Shown piece after piece: positions 24,118 through 35,035 of a stretch of DNA of 64,000 nt (positions are counted from its first letter, which is position 1; the number at the start of each line of letters is the position of its first letter). Source of the stretch: Prosopocoilus inquinatus (taxonomy: Eukaryota; Arthropoda; Insecta; Coleoptera; Lucanidae). The notes below the pieces were generated by a model. That model made no database searches, was not told the origin of the DNA, and worked only from the letters and a program-made list of their open reading frames with translations. A program made the position numbers and the translations under genes. The stretch spans positions 56,172,212 through 56,236,211 of the forward strand of contig CM069870.1 of NCBI GenBank assembly GCA_036172665.1, read 5' to 3'.

Positions 24118-25112
24118 ATAAAAACACTTCGATCATATAACAGATCAATCCCGATTTGTATCATGCAATGCCTTTGCGACGTCATGTACAAGCGAAGTAT
24201 AAAAAATAACAGACATCATCATTAGAAATACATACATATAAGGCATTCACAATCTTTTAACTTTCTAATAGGCGGTGATAAGTTTTTTCTTTAGGTTACG
24301 TGCATGTAATTTGATAGAAGTCAAAGTCTGATATTGTCAAAAATTATGAAACTTCCTAGTTTGTAATAATGACTGTTAATGACTTGGAAGGAAGCTTATC
24401 ATGGTCAGTAATCGTAAATTTAAAGAAAATTAAATCATTCATAACATTTACTAGTGGGAGTTTCGATCTTCAGAAATAATAATCACGAAACTCTAACCCA
24501 ATTTTCTGACGTCCATATTTTTAAGTGATACCAACAAAAATGCCACCTAGCATGGGCCTATTCTGAAAGTCAAAATGTCGTGAACCCATTTATGCAATCA
24601 GAAGATTTGAATTCAAAATCCTTGTTTGTATCACGTAATAACCTGGTAGTTCATACACCGCGGACGTCAAATAAGTAAAACACATCATTCAGAAGATTAA
24701 AAACATCACACTTCGATCGATGGCAGATCAGTACTGATACATACCATGCAATGACTTTCAGTAGTCAACACATCACGGACGTCATATAAAAATAAAACAA
24801 GAAATATTCTGACTAAAAATCAATCATTTATGCCATGAGAGGATATATAACAAGATCTCAATTGAAAATCCTTCGGTAGATGACAAATCAATCCTGATAT
24901 GTATCACGCAATGACCTTGGTAGGCCTGTGACGTCAAAGAGGTCGTATAAGATGAAAGCAACAGATATAGTTTCAGAAATATATTAAAAATAGAACGTTA
25001 AAAAGATCTCAATTCAAAATCCTTCGATCAATGATAAACCAATCACGCCGTGACTTTGGCGGTTCATATATCATAGACGTCATATAAGAACAGAGCAACA
25101 AGTATCATGTAA
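24118..25112 (+). repeat. Diverged repeats of ~105 bp carrying ATGCAATG and GACGTCA motifs
   Basis: At least five copies are recognisable, starting near 24118, 24608, 24710, 24858 and 25005. Copies share the order CTTCGATC-AGATCAAT-CTGATATGTATCA-GCAATGAC-GGTAGT-GACGTCAtATAA, with many substitutions, deletions and variable spacers, including a 390-bp gap after the first. Most contain an ATGCAATG-like word (C/EBP-like half site) and then GACGTCA (CREB/ATF-like half site). The fourth has TGACGTCA complete. No open frame is conserved across copies, so this is a decayed non-coding repeat array. Confidence 0.6.
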
Positions 25113-25152
25113 TCAGTAAAAAGAAACAAAAAATCTTTACTTGGTAACCTGA

Positions 25153-26480
25153 TGGCCGGTTTCACAAAGCTTCGTTAAATATTTAAATTCCGATTAACTC
25201 TGTAACGAATGATTAAATAGGAAAACAACTGCACTTAACGATGATTAAATTAACGATGATTACTAAACGGCTCGCTCTCTAATCGGTCGTCAAATAGTCT
25301 TAATGCTCCGTTAAGTGTTTCACAAAGCTTGATTAAGAGATAACCCTTCGTTTACTTCTGTATAATCAGGCGTTAGATTAATCGATAGAATTCCACCGAT
25401 TAAAAAGTAACGAGTGAATTTTCCATAGTTATATTATGAAGCTTTTTTGATATAAGAATTCCACACATATATCTAAAAAATAATTATAATTTTATTTAAA
25501 AATGTAACGTACCTTAAATATGAAAAATAATGACATTTCTATACTTTTTACTCACTTGGTTTATTGATTAGTTTTTACGACATTATTTCGGAAATTATTT
25601 TCAACAACAAATAATTCAAAATTGTTTCAGAATGTCTGCAACCTCACTTTCTTCTCTGACGACAAAGAAATGCCTTCTTAAGGTAGGAGTCATTTTATAA
25701 GAGACAGAAATAATCCTTTTAATGATTTGGATGATAATGAATTTAACGTTTCGCTTTTCCAAAGGAGTATGGAACTCTTTGGTCCCACACTAAAACCTGC
25801 AACAAACAAAAATAAATTTATTTTATGGTACAAATCAGTTGCTGATAAACTTACGTTATTATTCACTGAAATATTTCAACAGCTGATTCCTGATACTTAC
25901 AGAAACCATCGATACTTAGAATAATTCATCGTGTCACTCATCTTATTGCAAGGCAAAGCAAACAGTTAATTAAATTGCCAATAGAAGAAGCCCGCAAGTT
26001 AACATTACGCTTTTCTCATGCCACTGGCACCACAGATTGTACCCCATGTTAAAATTATTTCACCTGATGGTAATCCCGCTGAGCTGTACCACAACAGAAA
26101 ATGTGTCTTTGCCATACATGTTCAAGTAATTCAACTGCACTAAAGTTTCCTTCCTCCCTTTCTTTTTTCTTTTTTTTCCTTTTTCATTTTTAAAAATCAT
26201 TAACTGCACTAATGCGAAGAATTTAAGATGTATTTACTTATTTTGAGTTCCTAACCTCACACTACCTGACTGCAGGCCTGACGCCATGAGGACAGATTAC
26301 TTTAAAGCGGTGTCAAAGTGGCAATTTTTCGATGTTGCCAAACGTAAACTCCAATTAGTTAATCAGAGATTAACGTAATAGTTTTTTGTTTTGTGAAACA
26401 GCATCAAATTTTTAACACTGATTAAACTTAACGGTTTATTAGTTAATCAACACTTTAACAAAGCTTTGTGAAACCGGCCA
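25153..26480 (+). mobile_element. PIF/Harbinger-type element, copy 1 (internally decayed)
   Basis: A 1328-bp element with inverted termini TGGCCGGTTTCACAAAGCTT on the left and the same on the minus strand at the right end. Flanking triplets are TGA and GGA. The interior holds a decayed nuclease-type Harbinger transposase (25670-26120) with RDRNNPFNDLDDNEFNV near the start and IHRVTHLIARQ, LPIEEARKLTLRFSH and DCTP later. This order matches DDE superfamily PF13359 proteins. The middle of the transposase, and probably the companion Myb-like gene, are missing. Orientation follows the transposase remnant. Confidence 0.75.
25700..26125 (+). pseudogene. Harbinger transposase remnant, copy 1
   Basis: Three reading frames must be joined to follow the protein. 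The N-terminal DNDNEF-like part is in 25727-25924. The IIHRVTHLIARQ segment starts near 25921 and DCTP near 26038. The DCTP segment corresponds to the family's GAIDCTH region, which carries the second catalytic Asp; the His is replaced. A stretch between the N-terminal part and the IHRVTHLI segment that normally holds the first Asp seems deleted. Not functional. Confidence 0.65.
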
Positions 26481-27290
26481 GGAGTCTGCTAATGAAAAGA
26501 ATCTTGATCCTACGAATTGAAATTCTTCTAATTTTTTGTCTTGTTGGTATCGTACTAGTAAATGAAACTAATGAATTTGACAAACACAGTTTATTATTCT
26601 GTAAAAAATGAAATTTTATCATGCAGGTATCTTTGACAAAAAAAAATATTGAAATGGCGCACATGACATTTACTACGCAAATAGAGCAACGATCGGTGAT
26701 AGTAATTTATGTTCATTGCGATCTTGTTCAAAATAGTGGATGATAAAAGCGCAAATTACTTTTTGCTATATCTGGATTTGCAAGCTGTAGTCGTCAATCA
26801 GGCCCAAATGCAGATTGGCAAATGCTAGCAGTGACACTGATGCGGCTGTCGATTTGCGAGCTGCGGTTTTTGCGGTATAAACATGTAGTTTACGAGTGTA
26901 AACGCAGCCGGACAGAACATGAGCGGTGGGATTGCCACTGTATATGATCACATTCAATAGGGTTAAAATAGCATCAACCCCGTGTGTATATTCGCCGGGT
27001 GACATCTCGATGATCCCTGACCGTGATCTCTTTTGATCCAAACCTCAAATGCATACCTATTTATTGGAAACTAACGGAGCCCGACGACCAAATAACTGCT
27101 AACAAAAACACACAGGTACTGACTATAACTATTAATTCGTCGAACTTTTTACAATTGCTGCGGTTACAAACCAGTAACACAAATTGCAAATACTTTTAAG
27201 ATTTTTGAAAATCTAATTTTAAATCATTCGATCAAAGCAAAGTTGAAAGTTACACTCTGATTTTCAGGTTTACATAAGAAAAAAGACTAA
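26481..27290. other. Spacer between the two Harbinger copies
   Basis: Unique sequence, GC-richer at 26780-27050, with a 91-residue minus-strand frame that shows no recognisable family. No gene is claimed. Confidence 0.3.
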
Positions 27291-28618
27291 TGGCCGGTTT
27301 CACAAAGCTTCGTCAAATATTTAAGTTCCGATTAACTCTGTAACGAATGATTAAATAGGAAAACAACCGCATTTAACGATGATTAACTTAACGATGATTA
27401 CTAAACGGCTCGCTCTCTAATCGGTCGTCAAATAGTCTTAATGCTCCGTTAAGTGTTTCACAAAGCTCGATTAAGAGATAACGCTTCGTTTACTTCTGTC
27501 TAATCAGACGTTAGATTAATCGATAGAATTCCAGCGATTAAAAAGTAACGAGTGAATTTTCCATAGTTATCATCCAGCTTTTTTGATATAAAAATTCCTC
27601 ACATATATCTAAAAAATAATTATAATTTTATTTAAAAATGTAACGCACCTTAAATATTAAAAATAATGACATTTCTGTACTTTTTACTCACTTGGTTTAT
27701 TGATTAATTTTTACGACACTATTTCGGAAATTATTTTCAAGAACAAACAATTCGAAATTATTTCAAAATGTCTGCAACCTCACTTTCTTCTCTGACGATA
27801 AAGAAATGCCTCCTTAAGGTAGAATTCATTTTATAAGAGACAGAAATAATCCTTTTAATGATTTGGATGATAATGAATTTAACGTATCGCTTTTCCAAAG
27901 GAGTTATGGAACTCTTTGGTCCCACACTAGAACCTGACTAGAACCTGCAACAAGCAAAAATAAATTTATTTTATGGTACAAATCAGTTGCTGATAAACTT
28001 ACCTTATTATCCACTGAAATATTTCAACAGCTGATTCCCTATACTTTCAGAAACCATTGATACGTAGAATCATCGTGTCATTCATTTTATTGCAAGGCAA
28101 AGGAAACAGTTAATTAAATTGCCAATAGAAGAAGCTCTACAAGTTAACATTATGCTTTTCTCATGTCATTGGCACTACATATTGTACCCCATGTTAAAAT
28201 TATTTCACCTGATGGTAATCCTGTTGAGCTGTACCACAACAGAAAATGTGTCTGCCATACACATATGTTCAAGTAATTCAACTGCACTAAAGTTTCCTTC
28301 CTCCCTTTCTCTTTTCCTTTTTCATTTTTAAAAATCATTAACTGCACTAATGCGAAGAATTTAAGATGTATGTATTTATTTTGAGTTTCTAACCTCGCAC
28401 TACCTGATTGCAGGCCTGACGCCATGACGGCAGATTACTTTAAAGCAGTGTCAAAGTGGCAATTTTTCGATGTTGCCAAACGTAAACTCCAATTAGTTAA
28501 TCAGAGATTAACATAATAGTTTTTTGTTTTGTGAAACAGCATCAAATTTTTAACAATGATTAAACTTAACGGTTGATTAGTTAATCAACGCTTTAACAAA
28601 GCTTTGTGAAACCGGCCA
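27291..28618 (+). mobile_element. PIF/Harbinger-type element, copy 2
   Basis: Same length (1328 bp) and orientation as the copy at 25153, with the same TGGCCGGTTTCACAAAGC termini. Flanking triplets are TAA and TCA. It follows copy 1 base for base over most of its length, with scattered substitutions and small compensating indels, for example a CTAGAACCTGA duplication near 27936. The transposase remnant (27840-28245) carries the same internal deletion. Both copies therefore derive from one already-deleted parent moved by an enzyme supplied elsewhere. Confidence 0.75.
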
Positions 28619-28676
28619 TCAGAATTAAAACTAATGTCTCCCTAATAAAATGTAACCACTAAAAAGCCACTTACAA

Positions 28677-29070
28677 AGCTTAATCAACCTGACTTGAATT
28701 GTCGCAGTTTGGCGTATGCTATAATCAGAGGCGGCCTTAATAGTTGCGAGGCCCCGGGCGAGAAAGTTTTGCGGGGCCCTCGTGGTAGACGAAAAAGGTT
28801 TGTCTTCTTTGCATTATAAAAAGCAGAAAATACTAAATAAATTTTAAAAAGTAGGTAAAATAGTTTTACGGTGAATGCTGTTTGACATGTTTCAATTTTT
28901 AAAACGTATCGCCGTTATTTGATAGTCTGAAATAAAAATGCAATTATGGAAACACAGGAGTAAAACTGTAAAACAAAAAGATTACTAAAAATAAAAAGGT
29001 AACTATAAATTAAAAATATATAAAAAAAGAAAAAAAGACGATTAATTGATAATCAAAACAAAATATCGTC
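28677..29070 (+). repeat. Left-end fragment of a hAT-like element, copy 1
   Basis: It starts CAGAGGCGGCCTTAATAG at 28726 and follows the element at 30725 for about 340 bp, then diverges near 29060. The homology also extends left of the terminus: AGCTTAATCAACCTGACTTG occurs at 28678-28697 and 30698-30717, and CTATAAT abuts both termini. The two copies thus share flanking DNA, which points to a duplicated segment rather than two insertions. A 40-bp word around CCCTAATAAAATGTAACC (28640) recurs at 29083. Confidence 0.6.
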
Positions 29071-29074
29071 AAAT

Positions 29075-30294
29075 AATGTTTCCCTAATACAATGTGACCA
29101 CTAGAACAAGCGGGCGGCTAAACAAATATCGTCCGCCAGTCCGCTTACTCGTTATTGAGGTTAGAAATGAATAGGCCGTAATAAACTTCTTTTATTGGGG
29201 TGACATTATTTTTCATCCTTACTATACATGTGCATGTTAATAATTGTTGTAAAATAATGAAATTTGAATTTTTTTAATAGTTCGAGTGTTTCGTAAATGG
29301 ATGTTTCAAAACATATGCAAATTAAAGAATTAAAACAGAACAGGAAAACTAATAAAACGCAGAAGCTGTTACAAAATCAACATCGACTATCAATAAGATG
29401 GTATTTATGACCATTTGTCGGAGAATTTATCTATTGGTAGACGAGTAGACTTTAAAAATATACAGTTAGGGAATCGAACCGTTTATTTACCATAAAGCCA
29501 ATAAAATATATTGAAATGCGATCACACAAGGAAATTTAAGATTAATTATTTGGTTTAAATAAAAGCTAAAATCCTGAAACGAAACACATAGTCGACATTT
29601 ATTGTGTTTAAAATAGACAAAGTAGTAAATTAAGAGGATGAATTTTTAAACAATGTCTACTCGCTAGCATGGAACGATCGGTTTATTTTTAATGAACTGT
29701 CTTAAATGAATATTTTGTTTGCAATAAAACTTTACATTTATACTTTTTCCTACATTATTTTGAAGCTGTATCACTCAATACGCGCCCGTTTTCAATAACT
29801 TATACGTATTTATCCGGCAGTAAAATGCTCAGTTTAGGTGGTCGTTGGTAGATATGAGAAAAGTGCGAAAAAATTAACAATAACAACTTAAAATATACTT
29901 TCATTCACAGAAACGCAAGGCATGATAAAAACAAAGTCGCATTTTATTTTTATATCAACATCCTCAGGATTAAATATTTTTTTCTTATATTTTTCTTGTC
30001 TAATTTATGCGCATCACGTTAAAATTAAACTTGTTTATATTTCACACGGCTTAATATGCATATGATGCATACCAATCAGGCCATTCAACAAAAATATTCA
30101 ACCTCAACAGCTGACAAAGAGCTTAACATATATTTAGGTGTAATAAATGATAACTTTGTTTAAGCAATGTATCATCATTAAAAAAAAATCGTTGAAATTT
30201 AGCATACTGCGTTATTTTTCACACATACGCCATTCTTTATTTATTTGTAATCACACTATTGCGTGAAAGTCTAGTGAAAATGTGGTCTATTCTG
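29075..30294. other. AT-rich DNA, no gene seen
   Basis: No gene or named repeat. A GC-richer ACAAGCGGGCGGC patch lies near 29105. Confidence 0.35.
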
Positions 30295-30486
30295 TACAAT
30301 TAGAGAAAAATAAACGTCAAAATGAAGACAGAAACAAATTTTATAGGAAATATTTACACAATTATCGGATAAGGCGCTATTCTTGTAGTAAAATTTACTA
30401 CAATTGTAGTCATATTTGCTACAATTTGATTCTGTCTTCATTTTCATTACAATTGTTACTTTTTACTATTCATTTTTCTCTGTGTA
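30295..30486. mobile_element. MITE related to the one nested in the gypsy element
   Basis: About 192 bp. The left end runs TACAATTAGAGAAAAATAAA; the right end, read on the minus strand, runs TACACAGAGAAAAATGAATA. A further matching pair, AATGAAGACAGAA, lies inside each arm. The centre carries TTGTAGTAAAATTTACTACA and CAATTGTAG palindromes, as in 21051-21252. TA forms both outer dinucleotides. Non-coding. Confidence 0.55.
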
Positions 30487-31049
30487 GCATTGATATGGAC
30501 TTATTACGTAAATATTATTGAAAACGATATCTACTCATATGCACATCAAATGTTACAGAATGCAGTATTTTTTTTAGCAAATAAATTTTGATAATGAATG
30601 TCATTTCCTCTTTGAATTTTAAGGTTACTTCGAATTAGAAAATGTTGCAATATGCAATATTTCGATTTCATCACGTTCATTCACGTCCAAATTACTAAGC
30701 TTAATCAACCTGACTTGCTATAATTAGAGGCGGCCTTAATAGTTGCGAGGCCCCGGGCGAGAAATTTTTGCGGGGTCCTCGTGGTAAGCGAAAAAGGTTT
30801 ATCTTCTTTGCATTATAAAAAGCAGAAAATACTAAATAAATTTAAAAAACTAGGTAAAATAGTTTTACGTGACTGCTGTTTGACATGTTTCAATTTTTAA
30901 AATGTGTCGCCGTTATTTGATAGTCTGCAATATAGATGAAATTATGGAAACACAGGAGTAAAACTGTAAAACAGAAAGATTACTATAAAATAAAAAGGTA
31001 ACTATAAATTAAAGATTATGTAAAAAAAGAAGAAAAGAATAAATATCGT

Positions 31050-31850
31050 CAAATCTAATAAAACAAAAACAAAAGATGACCGCAGATGAAGATGAACTAA
31101 AATAAAAACTCAGATTGAGTAACTTAAAAAAAAAACAAACAAAAAAGTCAAACGAAAGAAAGAAAACAAAAGGAGGTAGGCGAAAATAAAAATCATAAAA
31201 AAAAAAATTTAATGGTCAAACGTTAAAAATATAATTAAAAAATAAAATCGAATCGCATAAAAGAGAAAACTAAAATTGCCATCATTGATCGAATGAATTA
31301 AAAAATAAAATAAACGCAAATCCAGTAAATAAAATAAGAACCGAAAACGACGACCAATAAACAAAGTCAAATGGTATAAAAGAGAAAACAAAAATGGCGA
31401 TCCGTCGAAGGGAGTAAAATGTAAAATAACCGTAAATCGAGTAAGTAAAACAAACACAAATGACGAACAATTAATAACTAATAAATAAAATCAAACTGCA
31501 CAAAAGAGAAAGCAAAAATTATCATCTATAGAAAGGATTAAATTGTAAAATAAATTCAACTGGAATAAATAAAAATAAAACAAAACAAAAACAATCAAAT
31601 AATAACCGATAAATATCTACAAATTGCATAAAAGAGAAAATAAAAATGACCTTCTATAGAAAGGATTAAATTGTAAAATAAACGCAGCTCGAGTAAATAA
31701 AAAAAGCAAAAACAAAAGACGATCAATTGACAATCAATAAATAAAATCAAATGGCACAAAAGAGAAAACAAAATTGGCGACCGATCAAGGAAATTAAAAT
31801 GTAAAATAAACTCAAATTGAGTAAATTAGAAAGAAACACAAAATTCATAA
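31050..31850 (+). repeat. Minisatellite of ~119-130 bp units inside the hAT-like element
   Basis: The word AAAAGAGAAAA/G recurs at about 31259, 31378, 31502, 31629 and 31759, giving steps of about 119, 124, 127 and 130 bp. Each unit also carries a TGTAAAATAAA word and a GAGTAAATA word. Units are strongly biased to A on the plus strand. The flanks (31050-31250) look like further, more decayed units. Related A-rich sequence with GACGATCAATTGA-like words lies at 56075-56210. Minus-strand T-rich frames here are artefacts of composition. Confidence 0.65.
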
Positions 31851-32161
31851 TAAAATCCACCACTATTAACCAACCTAATAGATTATCGAATTATAATATT
31901 GAGAGTTCAAAAATTTAGGCGATTATTTACAAGCAAACTTAAATTCTAAGGAGAGGCAAAAAATTATTGTAGACCATAAAATCTAGTCCTCATACAACAG
32001 ATGTTATTTTGAAAATAAGAGCTGGTCGAAAATGTTGTTTATACAATGGGGTTTCTCTACAGTTAGACTTGTTAAGGGAATATTAAAGACAACTATACGT
32101 ATTGTTTGTTTATACTTAAGATTTTTCTTTTTCTTTTTGACTGAATAAAGTCTCTGATATG

Positions 32162-32331
32162 CTCATTTTTATACAGATCAGCAAATATTTTCGTATTTTA
32201 CATGTATGATTGTAGATTTTGAGCAGATATTCGATAATTTTCATGCTGACTGAACTATCGTTAAAATATTGCAAAATTCGTGTGTAGCAGATGGCGCGGG
32301 GCCCCTTAAAGCGCTAGGCCCCGGGCGGTTC
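32162..32331 (+). repeat. Duplicated right-end segment of the hAT-like element (inner copy)
   Basis: Nearly identical to 33223-33393, from GCTCATTTTTATACAGATC to GCCCCGGGCGGTTCC. The two differ at only a handful of positions, such as TGTGTAGCAG versus CGTGGAGCAG. The inner copy lacks the final CCGCTGCTAAGGCCGCCACTG. The roughly 890 bp between them hold a foldback. Confidence 0.8.
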
Positions 32332-32404
32332 CTCTTCTTCCTTCATTCGTTTCTGAAGTATCTTCAGAAAATTGAAAACTCTAATTATGGGATATCTTGA
32401 ATAT

Positions 32405-32995
32405 CTTTCTTATTTATTAAAATAGAATCATGAAATTGGATATTTTTATATTAAATTGGATCAACAATCTAATAGAGTTCAAAAAAAGGTTAGGATTGAC
32501 AGTTTTGTAAATACAACTGTCAACTGTCTTTTTTCTTGTGGACGCTATCTTGGATATTGTTACCAACTGATACAAAAACAAAATCTGAATACGATCATAT
32601 GACACACTTATGCTTTTGTTTTAAAATAAAATATCAAGATACTACAAAAAAATTTAAAAAAAAATCTAATAGGCATGTAAACATTCAGAACTAAAAGTAT
32701 TATTAAGTTAATAAATCTTATTCAGTTATGGTACTTATTTACATATTTACATAAAATATTACTTTTTAACAAAAATTCTTAGTAACCTAATATTTTGCTT
32801 TAAAACAAAAGCATAAATGTTCATGTTGTAGTATTCAAAAATTATTTCTGCATCACGTGCTATTAATATCTAAGATAGCGTCCATAAGAAAAGAAACAGT
32901 TGACAGTCGTATCTGCGTAACTGACAAATCTAATCTATTTCTTCGAACTGCATCAGGTTGTTCATCGAATTTAATATTTTTTGAAAATATTTCAA
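32405..32995. repeat. Large imperfect inverted repeat (foldback)
   Basis: Left arm about 32405-32640, right arm about 32770-32990 in opposite orientation. Matching landmarks are GCTTTTGTTTTAAAATAAAA versus TTTTGCTTTAAAACAAAAGC, GACAGTTTTGTAAATACAAC versus GTATCTGCGTAACTGACAAA, and ATTAAATTGGATCAACAA versus GTTCATCGAATTTAAT. The arms have diverged by many substitutions. No coding content. Confidence 0.55.
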
Positions 32996-33222
32996 AAACG
33001 AATGAAAATAGAAAAGATCCTTTTGCATATTGTTTTAGACCTCAAGATACCGAAACTTTTTTGTAATTTAACCATCTTTGTATCTCTTATAATTTACGAG
33101 ATCCCCATAGTGGCCCTTTAATTAATTGTAACCCTGTATTGATGACTTCTGGATTGTAAAAAAAATCTATTAAATTTCAATTACCAAAAATACTCTTGTC
33201 CATTTTTCCCACAAATTTTATG

Positions 33223-33393
33223 CTCATTTTTATACAGATCGGCAAATATTTTCGTATTTTACATGTATGATTGTAGATTTTGAGCAGATATTCGATAATT
33301 TTCATGCTGACTGAACTATCGTTAAAATATTGCAAAATTCGCGTGGAGCAGATGGCGCGGGACCCCTGAAAGCGCTAGGCCCCGGGCGGTTCC
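33223..33393 (+). repeat. Duplicated right-end segment of the hAT-like element (outer copy)
   Basis: Partner of 32162-32331; this copy continues to the true terminus at 33423. Confidence 0.8.
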
Positions 33394-33467
33394 CCGATTC
33401 ACCCGCTGCTAAGGCCGCCACTGGATAATGACATTAAATTAAGTTTGTCTACCTAGCCAATGTAGTG

Positions 33468-33721
33468 GGAAGGTAAGTGGCTCAGTGGTTAGCCTTTGAA
33501 AGTCGTGTCACTTGTCAGCGTGGGTTCGAATTCTACCAGGGACCATGAAAGTTTGTACTATCCGTTCTTGACCTACCTCAATTTACACCTTGTAAATACT
33601 TGGAATGATTTAATCCAAAAGGCGAAATGAGCGGGAATTGCGCGAAGCAAAAACAGACAGGACAGGACAAGCCAACCAAATAACATAAAGTCATGGCCTA
33701 CTGCGATTACAAATAAATAAG
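33468..33721 (+). repeat. tRNA-derived SINE
   Basis: The internal RNA polymerase III promoter is visible. Box A is TGGCTCAGTGGTTAGCC from 33478 and box B is GGTTCGAATTC at 33523-33533, 35 bases apart as in a tRNA. The tRNA-like head (~75 bp) is followed by a tRNA-unrelated body and an A-rich end (ACAAATAAATAAGG, 33708-33721). The head does not fold convincingly as a functional tRNA. It lies 45-50 bp after the end of the hAT-like element. Mobilisation would depend on a LINE. Target duplication not identified. Confidence 0.7.
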
Positions 33722-33820
33722 GAATGATTTATAATATGGTCATTTCTTATCACGCATATATTGTTGATTAAACAAGAGTATTTAAATAAATCAAAAAAAA
33801 AACGCAATTATTTTAAATCA

Positions 33821-33863
33821 GCGTAAACGTATTTCGACAGTTACGCTGTCATCTTCAGTACGC
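33821..33863 (-). ncRNA. Hammerhead ribozyme motif, type I, Penelope-like
   Basis: Read on the minus strand: stem I strand GCGTA (33859-33863); core CTGAAGA (33852-33858); one unpaired T; stem II GACAG-loop-CTGTC (33836-33850); core GAAA (33832-33835); a short stem III segment TACGT; U-H cleavage position at 33826; then TACGC (33821-33825), which pairs perfectly with GCGTA. All conserved core nucleotides of the hammerhead fold (CUGANGA, GAAA, UH) are present. Stem III is minimal and imperfect, as is typical of hammerheads in Penelope-like elements and retrozymes, which may act as dimers. No reverse transcriptase flanks it, so it is probably an element scrap. Confidence 0.65.
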
Positions 33864-33869
33864 ACTCAC

Positions 33870-34826
33870 AAATTAAAGCGCTTTCAAACTTTTGGTTGGT
33901 ATTTGATGAATTAGAAATGCGTATAATATTCATCCAAGAAAGAACTTTACAAATAAGAATCATTTTAGAATCTCTTTTATTTTTACTGAGCAAAAAATTC
34001 TGGAAATGATTTTGGTACAGTTTTGGAAAGTACATCGACGCAATAAATTTAAATAAACAGTAAAACTATTAGCCACGTTGAATATGTGCCCGTCGACAAA
34101 TTCGAAATTTAATGCAAAATGAAAATTATATGCCGCGCTCGAATATGACATACTTTACATAAATAAATTGCGATCCGCATTGTACGGCTTGATTGATGGA
34201 CTAATGAAAATATTATTATTTAACGTTTAATAATCAGCAGTCAAATTTTGATATTTCGACGTCAATCGTAATTCAACAGAATGGTATATGGGATTAATGT
34301 AAATCGATACGGCGTTCGACAGTCGGAATACGCAGGAAAATTTTGTTATAATTTATGCAGCTGAAACTAATATGAAGGGCTTAGGTTTCGTAACGGGCTA
34401 AAGCCCGGAGCGACAATCTCCTTTTTCTTTCCATCAAATCAACCCCGGACGTATTAATTTGTTTTGAAGGGACTAAGCGGCCAGGACAGCAAATAAAATT
34501 AATAGTGTCATATTTCGCATTTCAGCCAACGCTGGACGCACATCTTAGTAACGGATTCAGCTCATGCAATCCATATCGCCAGGATTATAATTAACGTCGG
34601 ATATGATGAATCTATCATCACATAAATGGTAGCTATTGTGGACGGATCACTGATGTCAGATCCTTGTTACGTGGGCAAAGCGATGATGTCTTTAAAATGA
34701 AACAACGTTAATTACAATGCGGCTTTGTTCTTGTAATGTATATGTTTCATAATATTTATGCATACACAAATTTGATCTAACAACTTTTTTTAATGACATG
34801 GAAACTTAGCCTTCATAGAACACATA
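33870..34826. other. Unique DNA with a GC-richer island, no gene seen
   Basis: No gene. Bases 34080-34700 form a non-repetitive stretch with many TAAT words, AATTAATAGT and TTAATGTAAATC-type motifs and modest GC enrichment. This is the look of insect cis-regulatory DNA, but it is only a compositional impression. Confidence 0.3.
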
Positions 34827-35035
34827 AAGGTGCGTATTCACCAAAAGAGCAAACATGAACAAGCAAGAGCTACTCAGTAAGTATTCTTTATTCATAATCG
34901 TGGTGTGAGTATCTGCGTTACCTTACCTAGGTTAATGCAAGAAGTATTGCAAATCCACAGGACTGTGCGTGGATCTCGTCGCACTTATGCGAAAAGTGAA
35001 TTTTTGATAAATTTCCTGTAAAACCACCAATTCCA

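Larger units (their letters stand above)
30725..33423 (+). mobile_element. hAT-like non-autonomous element, composite
   Basis: The left terminus TAGAGGCGGCCTTAAT and the right terminus, read on the minus strand as CAGTGGCGGCCTTAGC, are inverted repeats with the CAGnGGCGG form common in hAT elements. Next to both ends lie GC-rich GGCCCCGGGCG words. No transposase frame was found. The interior consists of a minisatellite (31050-31850), a duplicated right-end segment and a foldback between the duplicates. An exact 8-bp target duplication was not found: flanks read GCTATAAT and GATAATGA, sharing ATAAT with a one-base offset. Confidence 0.55.

Noticed and set aside
24118..25112. Possible CRISPR-like array
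   Set aside because: Repeats are long and diverged, with irregular spacing, and the window is animal DNA.
31209..31470. Phe/Leu-rich minus-strand frames suggesting a membrane protein
   Set aside because: These are the T-rich complement of the A-rich minisatellite.
32340..32370. Minus-strand CTGAAGA followed by GAAAC resembling a hammerhead
   Set aside because: There is no stem II between the two core segments and no stem I partner.
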